From assembly GCA_035379945.1 (NCBI GenBank), contig DAOSWG010000001.1:62001-126000 (forward strand): a stretch of 64,000 bases of DNA. Direction: 5' to 3'. A model generated the notes under the pieces. The model had not been told where the DNA came from. It did not search any database and worked only from the letters and a program-made list of their open reading frames with translations. This document shows, one piece after another, positions 8,098 to 16,667 of the stretch. Each line of letters starts with the position of its first letter. Position 1 is the first letter of the stretch. This DNA comes from JAAYZB01 sp035379945. GTDB lineage: Bacteria > Bacillota_I > Bacilli_A > Izemoplasmatales > Hujiaoplasmataceae. The translations under genes and the position numbers were made by a program.

Positions 8098-8619
8098 CTA
8101 AAAGCGCCAGATCGAAGCCATCAGGATGAGAGCAAATATGATATTGAAGTATTGGAAATATCCGAAATGGATTGGAACCTGGCTGATTTCCTTGTCAAGT
8201 TTCTTGACAAATGCCTTGTGTTCGTCCTTGGTGAGATCTTTGGTTATTATGATATATGACAGATTGCGGTAATTATATATCTTTCCTTCCGGAAGCGTTT
8301 CGGAAGCATTTCCGAGCGCGATTTTCAGATTATCGGCTTCGCGTTTTGAAAAGCTGTATGTTAGACGAATATCCGTTTTTCTATATGCGAGATAGATGCG
8401 CATTGCAGCGTAAATAATCAGGATTCCGCCTATAATTGACACATATGCGACAATCAGGTAATGACCGATAAAAAAGAAACTGACGATCATCCACGAAAAT
8501 ACGAGAAAGAAATCCGTGACGGAAGAATTGGTATGGTATCTAAAAATGGTGTTGAAGGAGACGTAAAGGATGAAGATAGTGCATATTCCCTTGAGAAAGA
8601 GTTCGAAATAGGCTTCCAT
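8098..8619 (-). CDS. Uncharacterised membrane protein
   Basis: I do not recognise this 173-residue protein. It has three hydrophobic segments in the first 76 residues, a soluble middle of about 75 residues containing the lysine-rich stretch KDLTKDEHKAFVKKLDKEIS, and one more hydrophobic segment at residues 155-172. It starts 20 bases after the kinase-like gene and ends 9 bases before the radical-SAM-like gene, so the three are almost certainly cotranscribed. Confidence 0.6.
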   Translation of the reverse strand: MEAYFELFLKGICTIFILYVSFNTIFRYHTNSSVTDFFLVFSWMIVSFFFIGHYLIVAYVSIIGGILIIYAAMRIYLAYRKTDIRLTYSFSKREADNLKIALGNASETLPEGKIYNYRNLSYIIITKDLTKDEHKAFVKKLDKEISQVPIHFGYFQYFNIIFALILMASIWRF

Positions 8620-8638
8620 TAATAGTTTCCTTTCCTTG

Positions 8639-9190
8639 TCAAGAAAGATTCAGTCTTTTTTCGACTGCATCTACCAGCGTATCGATATCCGCCGGTTCGG
8701 TGATTCTCACGACGGGGACTTTGACATCGGCTAACCACATTTCATGTTGTTTTTTACCCCGCAAGGATTCCGGAGTTTCGTCATAAAGGCTGATCCACTC
8801 CAGAAAATCAATGTGTTTTTGGTAAAGATCGCCTCCTGGGAGGACCCGGTTACCAAAACGCGCCTTCTCACGGTTTTCAATCCGACTTTTCCGGATTTCT
8901 AACGGAAGGTTAAGATAGACAAAGAGATCGATCTTTTCCTTGATATCGTCGGCCCAGCCGATGAAAGACCCGGAGATCACGATTTTGTCGCCGGTTTTCA
9001 TCCGTGTTTCGAGATATTCTCTGGCGTCCTTGTCACTTTTACGCTTGGAAAAAGGCAATTCGGTTTTTTCCCAGATCGCATCATCGGTGTCAATGAAAAT
9101 ATATCCGTATTTTTTTGCGACGGCTCTAGCCAAAGTGGTCGATCCCGAACCGGATGAACCGAAGATATTGATTGTTTTGATTTTGCCCAT
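8639..9190 (-). CDS. P-loop kinase, adenylate-kinase-like (FlaR/topology-modulation type)
   Basis: A 183-residue P-loop NTPase. Walker A is GSSGSGST at residues 11-18, followed by an IDTDDAIWEK acceptor-like segment and the Arg-rich IRKSRIENREKARFG lid, as in small adenylate-kinase-like ATPases of COG0563. The phosphate acceptor is unknown. The frame opens at GTG 9199, but ATG 9190 has AGGGTGG at five bases and gives the normal short lead into the first strand (MGKIKTINIF). It heads a four-gene group that runs to 6547. Confidence 0.7.
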   Translation of the reverse strand: MGKIKTINIFGSSGSGSTTLARAVAKKYGYIFIDTDDAIWEKTELPFSKRKSDKDAREYLETRMKTGDKIVISGSFIGWADDIKEKIDLFVYLNLPLEIRKSRIENREKARFGNRVLPGGDLYQKHIDFLEWISLYDETPESLRGKKQHEMWLADVKVPVVRITEPADIDTLVDAVEKRLNLS

Positions 9191-9296
9191 AAATACCACC
9201 CTGCAAAAAAGACCGTTTTGTATCTAATAACAATTATATATTAACAAAAACATATATATTTATCAATGAAAAACCCGTTATTTGCCGGCTTAAAAA

Positions 9297-9340
9297 ATAA
9301 AAAAACCCGTATTGTGGGAACATCTTCCGGATACGGGTTT
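9297..9340 (-). terminator. Terminator of infC-rpmI-rplT
   Basis: On the minus strand AAACCCGTAT and ATACGGGTTT pair over 10 bases and are followed by TTTTATTTTTT. It lies 13 bases after the rplT stop. Confidence 0.9.
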
Positions 9341-9353
9341 ATCATGACAATAA

Positions 9354-9722
9354 TTACTTATCTGTTTTGGCAAGTGCTTTTTTCGCTTGGTCGCAGACAG
9401 CGCTGAAACCTTTTTCGTCATTCACGGCGAGATCGGCCAGCATCTTGCGGTTGATTTCGACATTCGCAAGATTCAAACCATTGATCAGACGTGAATAAGA
9501 CATATTGTTCAAACGGGCTGCGGCATTGATCCTGGTTATCCACAGTTTACGGAAATCCCGTTTCCGTCTGCGGCGGTCGCGGTATGCGTAGGCAAGCGAG
9601 TTCATCACCTGCTCATTTGCGGTCCTGTATAACAGATGCTTGGCTCCGTAATAACCCTTCGCCAGCTTTAAGATACTTTTCCGTCTTCTTCTTGTGGTGT
9701 ATCCACCTTTTACTCTGGGCAT
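9354..9722 (-). CDS. rplT: 50S ribosomal protein L20
   Basis: A 122-residue basic protein with the classic start MPRVKGGYTTRRRRKSILK, close to the usual 115-120 residues. It binds 23S rRNA early in 50S assembly. In Bacillus L20 also represses its own operon through the infC leader; a leader with a terminator is present here (10519-10637). The C-terminal half holds the conserved LWITRINAAAR motif. Third gene of infC-rpmI-rplT, closed by a strong terminator. Confidence 0.98.
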   Translation of the reverse strand: MPRVKGGYTTRRRRKSILKLAKGYYGAKHLLYRTANEQVMNSLAYAYRDRRRRKRDFRKLWITRINAAARLNNMSYSRLINGLNLANVEINRKMLADLAVNDEKGFSAVCDQAKKALAKTDK

Positions 9723-9742
9723 GATGTCTTCCTCCTAACCTT

Positions 9743-9940
9743 TTACAAATACGGGACCTGATGTCTGATTCTTTTCAGATCAGATGTACCGACGGTCTCT
9801 TTTCTTCTCGCCTGACGATTCTGCTTCGGCGATTTGTGGCTCATTAAATGGTTGTGGAAAGTACTCGCTCTCAACAACTTTCCGGTGCCGGTTCTTTTCA
9901 GTCTCTTCTTCGTGCCGGCATGAGATTTCATTTTTGGCAT
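9743..9940 (-). CDS. rpmI: 50S ribosomal protein L35
   Basis: A 65-residue basic protein, MPKMKSHAGTKKRLKRTGTG at the start, of standard family length. The open frame extends upstream to 10114 inside infC, but ATG 9940 has AAGGAG at about seven bases and gives the conserved N-terminus. It lies between infC and rplT, 17 bases from the infC stop. Confidence 0.98.
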   Translation of the reverse strand: MPKMKSHAGTKKRLKRTGTGKLLRASTFHNHLMSHKSPKQNRQARRKETVGTSDLKRIRHQVPYL

Positions 9941-9957
9941 TTTTATTCTCCTTTTGA

Positions 9958-10503
9958 TTATTTTTTCTTTGGTGTAAGAACCATGGTAAGATATCGTCCC
10001 TCGTGGGCGATTTCTTTTTCCGTGGATGCGATTTCGTCGCAGCGCTGGCGGAACTTTTCCAAGACGTCCTTGCCTTGTCTTATGAGCATGTCTCCCGCCC
10101 GATATGGCAACCATACCGAAACTTTGAGTTTGTCGCCTTTTTCGAGAAACTTGATCCCGTTTCTCAATTTTGTTTCATAGTCGTGCGTATCGATTACAGC
10201 GGTAAGCCGGATTTCCTTGATGTCGACGATCCTCTGGTTTTTCTTGGCTTCGCGGGCTTTTTTCTGCTGTTCGAACTTGAATTTGCGGTAATCCATCAGT
10301 TTGCATACCGGTGGCTTTGCAGTTGCGGCGACAAGAACAAGATCATATCCCTGTTCATAGGCGATCGAAAGGGCGTCCCTTGTCTGTTTGATGCCGTACT
10401 GTGTCCCGTCGGCGCCGATAAGTAGCACCTCGCGATAACGGATCTCCTCGTTGATCGGAGTTTCGTCTTTTTTTACCGGTTTTTGATTGATGTTGTAAAT
10501 GAT
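9958..10503 (-). CDS. infC: Translation initiation factor IF-3, non-AUG start
   Basis: IF-3 keeps ribosomal subunits apart and checks the start codon. The N-domain (INEEIRYREVLLIG) and the C-domain (EIRLTAVIDTHDYETKLRN) are both present over about 181 residues. There is no usable ATG. GTG 10512 is part of the AGGAGGTG ribosome site itself, while ATC 10503 and ATT 10500 lie 8 and 11 bases after AGGAGG. Rare AUU-type starts are known for infC and allow IF-3 to limit its own synthesis, so I place the start at ATC/ATT. First gene of infC-rpmI-rplT behind an attenuator leader. Confidence 0.95.
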   Translation of the reverse strand: MIYNINQKPVKKDETPINEEIRYREVLLIGADGTQYGIKQTRDALSIAYEQGYDLVLVAATAKPPVCKLMDYRKFKFEQQKKAREAKKNQRIVDIKEIRLTAVIDTHDYETKLRNGIKFLEKGDKLKVSVWLPYRAGDMLIRQGKDVLEKFRQRCDEIASTEKEIAHEGRYLTMVLTPKKK

Positions 10504-10512
10504 ACGTAACAC

Positions 10513-10637
10513 CTCCTGAAAATAAAAGCGGGTGCAGAAACCGCACCCACTTGAAATTGACTCAACGTTTTGTAGCGTCTACCTATTGATCAATCAATCA
10601 GGTGAGAAGTGGGGCTTCTGCTTTCTACTTTTTATCC
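10513..10637 (-). ncRNA. infC operon leader RNA, probable L20-type attenuator
   Basis: The 125-base leader between the promoter and infC can form three hairpins in order: AGAAG/CTTCT with a CCCCA loop, an ACCT-ATTG/CAAT-AGGT stem with one bulge, and a 9-bp terminator. Position and terminator match the L20 leader of Firmicutes, where L20 binds the RNA and promotes termination. I recognise the arrangement rather than a sequence match to the Rfam family. Confidence 0.6.
10519..10551 (-). terminator. Attenuator terminator in the infC leader
   Basis: AGTGGGTGC and GCACCCGCT pair over 9 bp (one G-T) around a short loop and are followed by TTTATTTT. It ends a few bases before the infC ribosome site, so it acts before the gene is transcribed. 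Confidence 0.8.
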
Positions 10638-10643
10638 TGTAAT

Positions 10644-10672
10644 AGTATATATCAAGGGAATCTAGTTGTCAA
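10644..10672 (-). promoter_or_regulatory. Promoter of infC-rpmI-rplT
   Basis: On the minus strand TTGACA (10667-10672) and TATACT (10644-10649) are exactly 17 bases apart. This is one of the best sigma-A-type promoters in the window, as expected for ribosomal protein genes. Confidence 0.88.
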
Positions 10673-10681
10673 GAAATAAAA

Positions 10682-12064
10682 TCATTCCTTATCCTTTTTA
10701 TCTTGTTTGTCCTTGATATAGTTAATTTTGTTGACCTGGTATGCTCTGGCGATTGCCAAACTGCCTTTAGGGACGTTCTTGTTAAGCGTCGAACCGGCGG
10801 CAATCAACGAGTTATCCTCGATATTTATCGGGGCAATCAGATTGGCGTTACAGCCGATGAACACGTCATCACCGATCAATGTCTTGTATTTGTTCTTCCC
10901 GTCGTAGTTCACTGTTATTGCGCCGCATCCGAAATTGACATTCTGTCCGATCGAGGCGTCCCCGATATATGCGAGATGCGAAGCTTTTGTGTTTCTTCCT
11001 GTCGTGGACTTTTTGACTTCGACGAAATTGCCGATTCGGTTCTTCGGACCGATTTCGGCGCCGTCGCGCAAATGGGCGAAAGGACCGACGGAAGTGTCTT
11101 CGTGAACGATCGAATTGTACACAAGCGAATGACGGCAAATCACCCGTTCTCCAATGATGCTCTCATGGATTTCTGTGTTTGGTCCGATCTGGGCGCCTTT
11201 TTTGATGACGGAATTCCCGGTTATGTAAGTGTTCGGGTTGATCAGGACGTTTTCCTCTATGACCACATTCTGTCCGATGGTGATCGTTTCCGGGTTGATC
11301 ATGGCAACGCCACTTTGCATCAATCGCTTGTTGATGGAAAGGCGCAGTTTCGCCTCAGCGATCGAAAGAGCGTATAGATCGTTGACACCCATGGCTTTTG
11401 CGGAATCTTTGAGAAAATAGGTCCCGATCACCCGGTTCTCGTCTTTGAATATCTTGACGATATCGGTAAGATAATATTCTTTTTTCAGATTGTCGTTACC
11501 TATTTTGGCAAGCGATGGAAACAACAGATCGTTCTTGACAACATAAATTCCCGTATTGATCTCATTGATCGTTTTTTGGGCGTATGAAGCCTCGTGTTCC
11601 TCAATAATCGCTTCCAGGTATCCGGAATCGTTTCGCATGATCCGGCCGTAGCCGAAAGGATCTTCGATTCTTGTTGTCACAACAGTGAGATCATGACGCC
11701 TTTCGATATGCTCCGAAATAGCCTTTTCGATCGTCTCTTCATCGACTAAAGGCATATCGCCAGGAAGAATGACGGTGAAACCGTCAGGATCGGTAATGAG
11801 GCATTTGGCGGATAATACAGCATCACCGGTTCCCAGTTGTTCTTCCTGCAAGGCATACTTGACCGCATCCTGGAGAATATCCTGGATTACTTCTCTTTTG
11901 TATCCGACCACGGCGACGATTTCATCGACGGATCCCGAATTTCTGATATTTTCGATGATATAGGCGATCATCGGTTTGCGAAGCAACGGATATGCGCACT
12001 TCGGCAATTCGGTTTTCATTCTGGTGCCTTTGCCGGCAGCGAGAACAATAGCGTATCTTTTCAT
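10682..12064 (-). CDS. glmU: Bifunctional GlcNAc-1-P uridylyltransferase / GlcN-1-P acetyltransferase
   Basis: Performs the last two steps to UDP-GlcNAc, the precursor of peptidoglycan and other glycans. The N-terminal nucleotidyltransferase has LAAGKGTRMKTELPK (residues 8-22), and the C-terminal half is a left-handed beta-helix with hexapeptide repeats ending in the acetyltransferase motif PINIEDNSLIAAGS. Length 460 is normal. AAGAGG precedes the start. It follows glmM by 25 bases, itself following glmS, so one operon encodes the whole fructose-6-P to UDP-GlcNAc route. The Lys/Asp-rich tail (KDKQDKKDKE) is not conserved in the family. Confidence 0.97.
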   Translation of the reverse strand: MKRYAIVLAAGKGTRMKTELPKCAYPLLRKPMIAYIIENIRNSGSVDEIVAVVGYKREVIQDILQDAVKYALQEEQLGTGDAVLSAKCLITDPDGFTVILPGDMPLVDEETIEKAISEHIERRHDLTVVTTRIEDPFGYGRIMRNDSGYLEAIIEEHEASYAQKTINEINTGIYVVKNDLLFPSLAKIGNDNLKKEYYLTDIVKIFKDENRVIGTYFLKDSAKAMGVNDLYALSIAEAKLRLSINKRLMQSGVAMINPETITIGQNVVIEENVLINPNTYITGNSVIKKGAQIGPNTEIHESIIGERVICRHSLVYNSIVHEDTSVGPFAHLRDGAEIGPKNRIGNFVEVKKSTTGRNTKASHLAYIGDASIGQNVNFGCGAITVNYDGKNKYKTLIGDDVFIGCNANLIAPINIEDNSLIAAGSTLNKNVPKGSLAIARAYQVNKINYIKDKQDKKDKE

Positions 12065-12089
12065 ACCATTTACCTCTTATCTATTGAAG

Positions 12090-13394
12090 TTAGCTTGCTG
12101 TTTTATTCATAAAGACATTGGTAATCGATTCGATGATTTCATCCACTTCATCCATGGTTTTAGCCGAGACGGCTATTCTTATTACCGGTTCGGTCCCAGA
12201 AGGCCTTACAAGAATTCTTCCGTCCGTGCCAAGTTCCTCTTTCCTTTTTTCGATGAATCTGACGATATCTGGATCCTTCGTCAATTGGGGATCGATATTT
12301 CTCAGATTTTTTAGCTTATCCGGATATAATACAACATCTTTAGTGAGATTCGAAACAGTCGTTTCGGTATCATGTAGAATTTTCAACATGAAGGTTGCGT
12401 TTAAAACACCATCCCCGGTATCCAGCAATAGTCTGTTAATGATATGGCCGGAATTTTCTCCTCCGAGAATATAACCTTCTTTGTCCATTTCTTCCATGAC
12501 GTATTTGTCGCCTATATCGGTCAGAACGACATTGATGTCTTTTGACTCGAGCGCCTTTATAATGCCAAGATTGCTCATCTTTGTCAAAACGACAGTGTTC
12601 TTCTTCAACAGGCTTCTTTCTTTCAAATAACAGGCAAAAATGTATATCATCATATCGCCGTCATAGATCAAGCCGTCGTTTCCTACCATAATGACACGGT
12701 CCCCGTCTCCGTCGAAGGCGAACCCGATATCGAGTTTGTTTTTTTCCACCGTTCGGGAAAGCGATTCCGGATGTGTCGATCCCACATTGTCGTTGATGTT
12801 TCTTCCGTCGGGATTATTTCCGATATAGAAAATCCTATCCGAAAATCGCGGGAAAACGACAGGTGCCGTTTTACAGGTTGCTCCGTTCGCCAGATCGAGT
12901 CCGATGGATAGAGGAACTCGGACAATCATCTTACGAAAAAGATTTAGGTATATGTCCATGGGATCATCTTCCAGTGATTTCTTCTTTCCAAAAAACATTT
13001 CCGACACGAGTGAGACGGCGTCGATATTATTCTCGATAGCCATTTCTTCTTTTAGTGTCAATTTGCGTCCTGATACGAAGATTTTGATACCGTTGTCTTG
13101 ATAGGGATTGTGACTGGCGGTTATCATCACGCCAATCGCTTCCCTGGTCCGGCTGATATGGCAAAGCGCGGGCGTCGGCATGACTCCGATGTCGATCGTG
13201 TCAAACCCGGCTTCCAAAGCGCCTTCAATCAGGGCTTGTGATAACATTTGTCCGGATTCGCGCGTATCCCTGGCGACGATGACGTCGCTTTTTTTCAATA
13301 CGTGGAGGCTTCTTCCGATGGCACGGGCTAAATTCTCGTCAAGGAATTCATATGATTTCCCTCTGATTCCATCTGTTCCAAAGTATTTAGGCAT
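12090..13394 (-). CDS. glmM: Phosphoglucosamine mutase
   Basis: Converts glucosamine-6-phosphate to glucosamine-1-phosphate. The phosphoserine loop is ITASHNP with the active serine at residue 94, the metal-binding loop is DGDGDR, and the phosphate-binding loop is RPSGTEP near the end. At 434 residues it is slightly shorter than the usual 445-450 but has all four domains. Ribosome site TAGGAGG precedes the start. It sits between glmS (12 bases upstream) and glmU and works on the product of GlmS. Confidence 0.97.
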   Translation of the reverse strand: MPKYFGTDGIRGKSYEFLDENLARAIGRSLHVLKKSDVIVARDTRESGQMLSQALIEGALEAGFDTIDIGVMPTPALCHISRTREAIGVMITASHNPYQDNGIKIFVSGRKLTLKEEMAIENNIDAVSLVSEMFFGKKKSLEDDPMDIYLNLFRKMIVRVPLSIGLDLANGATCKTAPVVFPRFSDRIFYIGNNPDGRNINDNVGSTHPESLSRTVEKNKLDIGFAFDGDGDRVIMVGNDGLIYDGDMMIYIFACYLKERSLLKKNTVVLTKMSNLGIIKALESKDINVVLTDIGDKYVMEEMDKEGYILGGENSGHIINRLLLDTGDGVLNATFMLKILHDTETTVSNLTKDVVLYPDKLKNLRNIDPQLTKDPDIVRFIEKRKEELGTDGRILVRPSGTEPVIRIAVSAKTMDEVDEIIESITNVFMNKTAS

Positions 13395-13405
13395 TCAATA
13401 GCCTC

Positions 13406-15205
13406 CTATTCGACAGTTACGGATTTAGCCAGATTCCTCGGTTTGTCGATATCACGACCGAGATTCAGAGCGGAATAATAAGCTATCAATTGGGTCGGTA
13501 TGACTGTCACAAGGGGCGCCAGCATTTCTTCGACATCCATCAAAATGATATCGTCTTTGCTATCGGAAACGTCATTCATCACAATCGTGATGACGTTCGC
13601 ACCGCGGGCTTCCACTTCATGGACGCTTGCTCTTGTGTTGTTCTGAATCGATTTTTGCGATATTATCGCGAACACGGGGACTCCATCTTCGATCAAAGCT
13701 ATGGTTCCGTGTTTCAGTTCGCCGGCGGCGAAACCTTCCGTCTGAATGTAGGAAATCTCCTTCAGTTTTAACGCAGCTTCCAGACAGGTATAGTAATCGA
13801 GTCCTTTTCCGATATAAAAACAATTTCTCTTGTTAAGCTTTTCTCCGACGATTTTCTGAATATATTCGCGTCCATCGATCACGGCGTCCATGGCGATGGC
13901 GACACGGGACATTTCATTTACCAGATCAAATGGCTTTTTGCTTGCCAGCGCATAAGCGATTATGGCAAGAATAGCTACTTGACCGACATATGCCTTGGTG
14001 GATGCGACGGCAATTTCCGGACCGGCGTTTATTTCAATCGAGGCATCTGATTCCCGTGCCAGAGTCGATGTCGGTACATTCGTCAATACCACCGCTTTAT
14101 ATCCTCGTGACTTTATGTTCTGAAGACAAACCCGTAAATCGGCGGTTTCACCCGATTGGGATATGAAAAGAAACAAGGGATCGTCGACGATAAGAGGCTG
14201 GTTATAGGCGTATTCGCTAGCCACGAATACTTCCGTTGGAATTCCTGCCATATGTTCGAAATAATATTTTCCGACAAAACCGGCATGATAGCTCGTTCCG
14301 GCGGCCAAAATATGGATTCTTTTAGCCTTTTTAAAAAGCGCAAGTGCGTTTTCGGGAAGCGATACATTTCCTTCTTTAAGATATCGTCCGATGATTTTGC
14401 GGATCACCGAAGGCTCCTCGCAGATTTCTTTCAGCATGTAGTGCGGATATCCGGCTTTTCCGATCTCTTCCAAAACAATATCCATTTTGAAAACCGGCAA
14501 TTCGACAGGTTTGCCTATGATATCGGTTATCTGGTATGTGTAACAACATGGAGTTTTGTCTATCCTGACAAAATTTTTGTCTTCTATCGGCATATAGGTG
14601 TCGGCATAACCGACCAAAGCCATCACATCCGATGCGATAGTGATGCCGTCATGTCCCGGTCCAATTATTAACGGCGACTTGTTTTTGGCCGCATACAGGG
14701 TATCCGGTTCTAGTTTGTCGATTATCAGCATCGCATAGGAACCTTCCAGAAGGGAAAGAGTCTTCCTGATCGCTTCCTCGACAGTCATTTGGGAAACAAA
14801 ATATTCGACCATATTGATGATGACCTCTGTATCGGTCTCACTTAAAAAGACGACGCCGTCCAGATATTTCGCCATCAGCTCGCGGTAATTCTCGATCACG
14901 CCGTTATGGACTATGCCGAACCGTTTGGACGCGGAAAAATGCGGATGGGAATTTTGTTGATTGGGCTTTCCATGAGTGGCCCATCTGGTATGTCCGATCC
15001 CCAGATGGTTTTCGAACTCATAAGAAAAGTCATTTTCTAAATGGCTGATCCTTCCCTTATCCTTATATGTCACATATTTCGCATTTAAAGTATCGTATAG
15101 AAAAATCCCGCAGGAATCATAGCCCCTATATTCGAGTTTCTCCAGGCCTGACAAGATGATATCACTCGCCTTGTCATTGCCGATGTATCCGACAATGCCA
15201 CACAT
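13406..15205 (-). CDS. glmS: Glutamine-fructose-6-phosphate aminotransferase (isomerizing)
   Basis: Makes glucosamine-6-phosphate from fructose-6-phosphate and glutamine. The protein must begin MCGIVGYIGN, because the cysteine after the removed methionine is the glutaminase nucleophile; this fixes the start at 15205 although the frame is open to 15268. GGTGAG lies upstream. Two SIS domains follow, with SQSGETADLR and the C-terminal KSVTVE typical of the family; length is 599. The mRNA leader from its promoter is only about 30 bases, too short for a glmS ribozyme, so the sugar-phosphate riboswitch of Bacillus is absent. Confidence 0.97.
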   Translation of the reverse strand: MCGIVGYIGNDKASDIILSGLEKLEYRGYDSCGIFLYDTLNAKYVTYKDKGRISHLENDFSYEFENHLGIGHTRWATHGKPNQQNSHPHFSASKRFGIVHNGVIENYRELMAKYLDGVVFLSETDTEVIINMVEYFVSQMTVEEAIRKTLSLLEGSYAMLIIDKLEPDTLYAAKNKSPLIIGPGHDGITIASDVMALVGYADTYMPIEDKNFVRIDKTPCCYTYQITDIIGKPVELPVFKMDIVLEEIGKAGYPHYMLKEICEEPSVIRKIIGRYLKEGNVSLPENALALFKKAKRIHILAAGTSYHAGFVGKYYFEHMAGIPTEVFVASEYAYNQPLIVDDPLFLFISQSGETADLRVCLQNIKSRGYKAVVLTNVPTSTLARESDASIEINAGPEIAVASTKAYVGQVAILAIIAYALASKKPFDLVNEMSRVAIAMDAVIDGREYIQKIVGEKLNKRNCFYIGKGLDYYTCLEAALKLKEISYIQTEGFAAGELKHGTIALIEDGVPVFAIISQKSIQNNTRASVHEVEARGANVITIVMNDVSDSKDDIILMDVEEMLAPLVTVIPTQLIAYYSALNLGRDIDKPRNLAKSVTVE

Positions 15206-15239
15206 CTGGCTCACCATTCTCTCTGAAATAGATAACAGC

Positions 15240-15268
15240 ATTATATCATTATAATGTGTCGAATACAA
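15240..15268 (-). promoter_or_regulatory. Promoter of glmS-glmM-glmU
   Basis: On the minus strand TTGTAT (15263-15268) and TATAAT (15240-15245) are 17 bases apart. Transcription would start about 30 bases before the glmS codon. The -35 lies within the longer open frame, supporting the start at 15205. Confidence 0.75.
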
Positions 15269-15316
15269 ATATATGTTGATGTTTTTTATCTGAATAAATT
15301 GTCTGTTGCCGGTTCA

Positions 15317-16048
15317 TCATAGATCGTTATGATAGAAAAGGAAACACCCGGAAACGCTTATCAAAAACATGATCAAAAGGACGCCACCGACATCCGGGTA
15401 AAGTACTATTTGCCCATTTTTCAGCATAACAAACGGAAATATATAAGCAAATACTTCCGTTAAGCCACTAGCCATGCTATCGGTAATCTGATATAGGTTT
15501 GCTTCCATAAACCAGAAAAAGGCGAGAGGAAAAACGATTGACAGCCGGTGTTTGAAAATAATCATCGATAAATCGGATATAACGGAAAGATAAACCGAAA
15601 AAACAAATAAAGATAACATGCTTTCCTTAATGAATTCCAATGATACATTCTCCTTGAAATAGATCTTAGCTCCGCATGAAAGCAATAATACGGACAAAGA
15701 GACGAAAACCGAAACTATCAGCCAGACCGCGATTGATTTATAAAGCCAGAAAAACGCCTTGTCACGGCGTTTTCTTAAGATATACCATCCATATAGCGAA
15801 TATTCCTTGCTTGCAGCTTCCGAAGCCATCAGAACCGCAGACAAAGCACACAGAAACTTTATTTGCAAAAGCGTATCTGACAGATATGAGACATAATATT
15901 CATCTCTCATCATGTCGATGCCGCTAGTACCCTGAATAATACCCGAAGCGTATGTAATTCCTAGAAAAAGTAAAACCTGGAATCCTATGAATATCAGGAT
16001 TACTTTCCGGGAAAGAAGCAAATTCAGATGCAGTTTAATTTGAGCCAT
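15317..16048 (-). CDS. ABC-2-like transporter permease, accessory operon
   Basis: A 243-residue membrane protein with about six hydrophobic segments, beginning MAQIKLHLNLLLSRK, a pattern typical of ABC-2 permeases that start with a cytoplasmic amphipathic helix. The start at 16048 overlaps the end of the ATPase gene by 14 bases; the frame is open further upstream but only inside that gene. It pairs with the preceding ATPase. The exported molecule is unknown. No terminator was seen after it, and the glmS promoter follows. Confidence 0.7.
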   Translation of the reverse strand: MAQIKLHLNLLLSRKVILIFIGFQVLLFLGITYASGIIQGTSGIDMMRDEYYVSYLSDTLLQIKFLCALSAVLMASEAASKEYSLYGWYILRKRRDKAFFWLYKSIAVWLIVSVFVSLSVLLLSCGAKIYFKENVSLEFIKESMLSLFVFSVYLSVISDLSMIIFKHRLSIVFPLAFFWFMEANLYQITDSMASGLTEVFAYIFPFVMLKNGQIVLYPDVGGVLLIMFLISVSGCFLFYHNDL

Positions 16049-16667
16049 CGCGCAAAAGCACTCCGCTTTCAATTTCGTAAATTCTTTTTGTGTGCGAACG
16101 GAAACATTCCGGATAATGCGTGGAAACAATAACGATATTCTCCCGGCAAAGCCGAAACATGATTTTAACAATCACTTTCTTCATTTTGCCGTCGAGTGAG
16201 GAAAGCGGTTCGTCAAACAGGTATATTCTCGGTTTTCCGATGAACGCCTGCAATAGATTCACTTTCTGTTTCATGCCGTTGGACAGTTTTCCGATCGGTT
16301 TATCCATTACATTAGACAAGTCGAGCAAGTCACAGTATTCTTGCAGATATTCGGGAATCCGTTTTTCGTGATCCCGTCTGATTCTTCCGATTGACACAAG
16401 AAAATCATTAATCGTCATGAATTCCGGCATTACATATTTTTCCGGAGCATATCCGATGACTCCTTTGCTTTTATGAATCTTTCCCTCATATCTTACAAGA
16501 CCCATAATACATTTTAAAAGCGTTGTCTTTCCCGAACCGTTTCCTCCTATTAACAAATTCAATAATCCGGGGCTGAAAAACGTGCTTATCCCCAATATGC
16601 CGGTATTATGGCGATAAACTTTTTTTAAGTCATCGATAGTTATAATCAGTTCTGGCGATGCATTCAT
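16035..16667 (-). CDS. ABC transporter ATP-binding protein, accessory operon
   Basis: A 210-residue ABC ATPase: Walker A GGNGSGKT at residues 41-48, signature LSNGMKQ, Walker B IYLFDEP and the switch histidine in STHYPE. The signature is LSNG in place of LSGG, common in drug and bacteriocin-type exporters. The start MNASPEL at 16667 is taken because the frame upstream lies inside the preceding gene. It partners the permease that overlaps its 3' end and is translated from the same mRNA as the two exported proteins before it. Confidence 0.88.
   Translation of the reverse strand: MNASPELIITIDDLKKVYRHNTGILGISTFFSPGLLNLLIGGNGSGKTTLLKCIMGLVRYEGKIHKSKGVIGYAPEKYVMPEFMTINDFLVSIGRIRRDHEKRIPEYLQEYCDLLDLSNVMDKPIGKLSNGMKQKVNLLQAFIGKPRIYLFDEPLSSLDGKMKKVIVKIMFRLCRENIVIVSTHYPECFRSHTKRIYEIESGVLLRDGSN

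Noticed and set aside
15206..15316. Possible glmS ribozyme
   Set aside because: The clear promoter at 15240-15268 leaves only about 30 bases of leader, too short for the ribozyme core.
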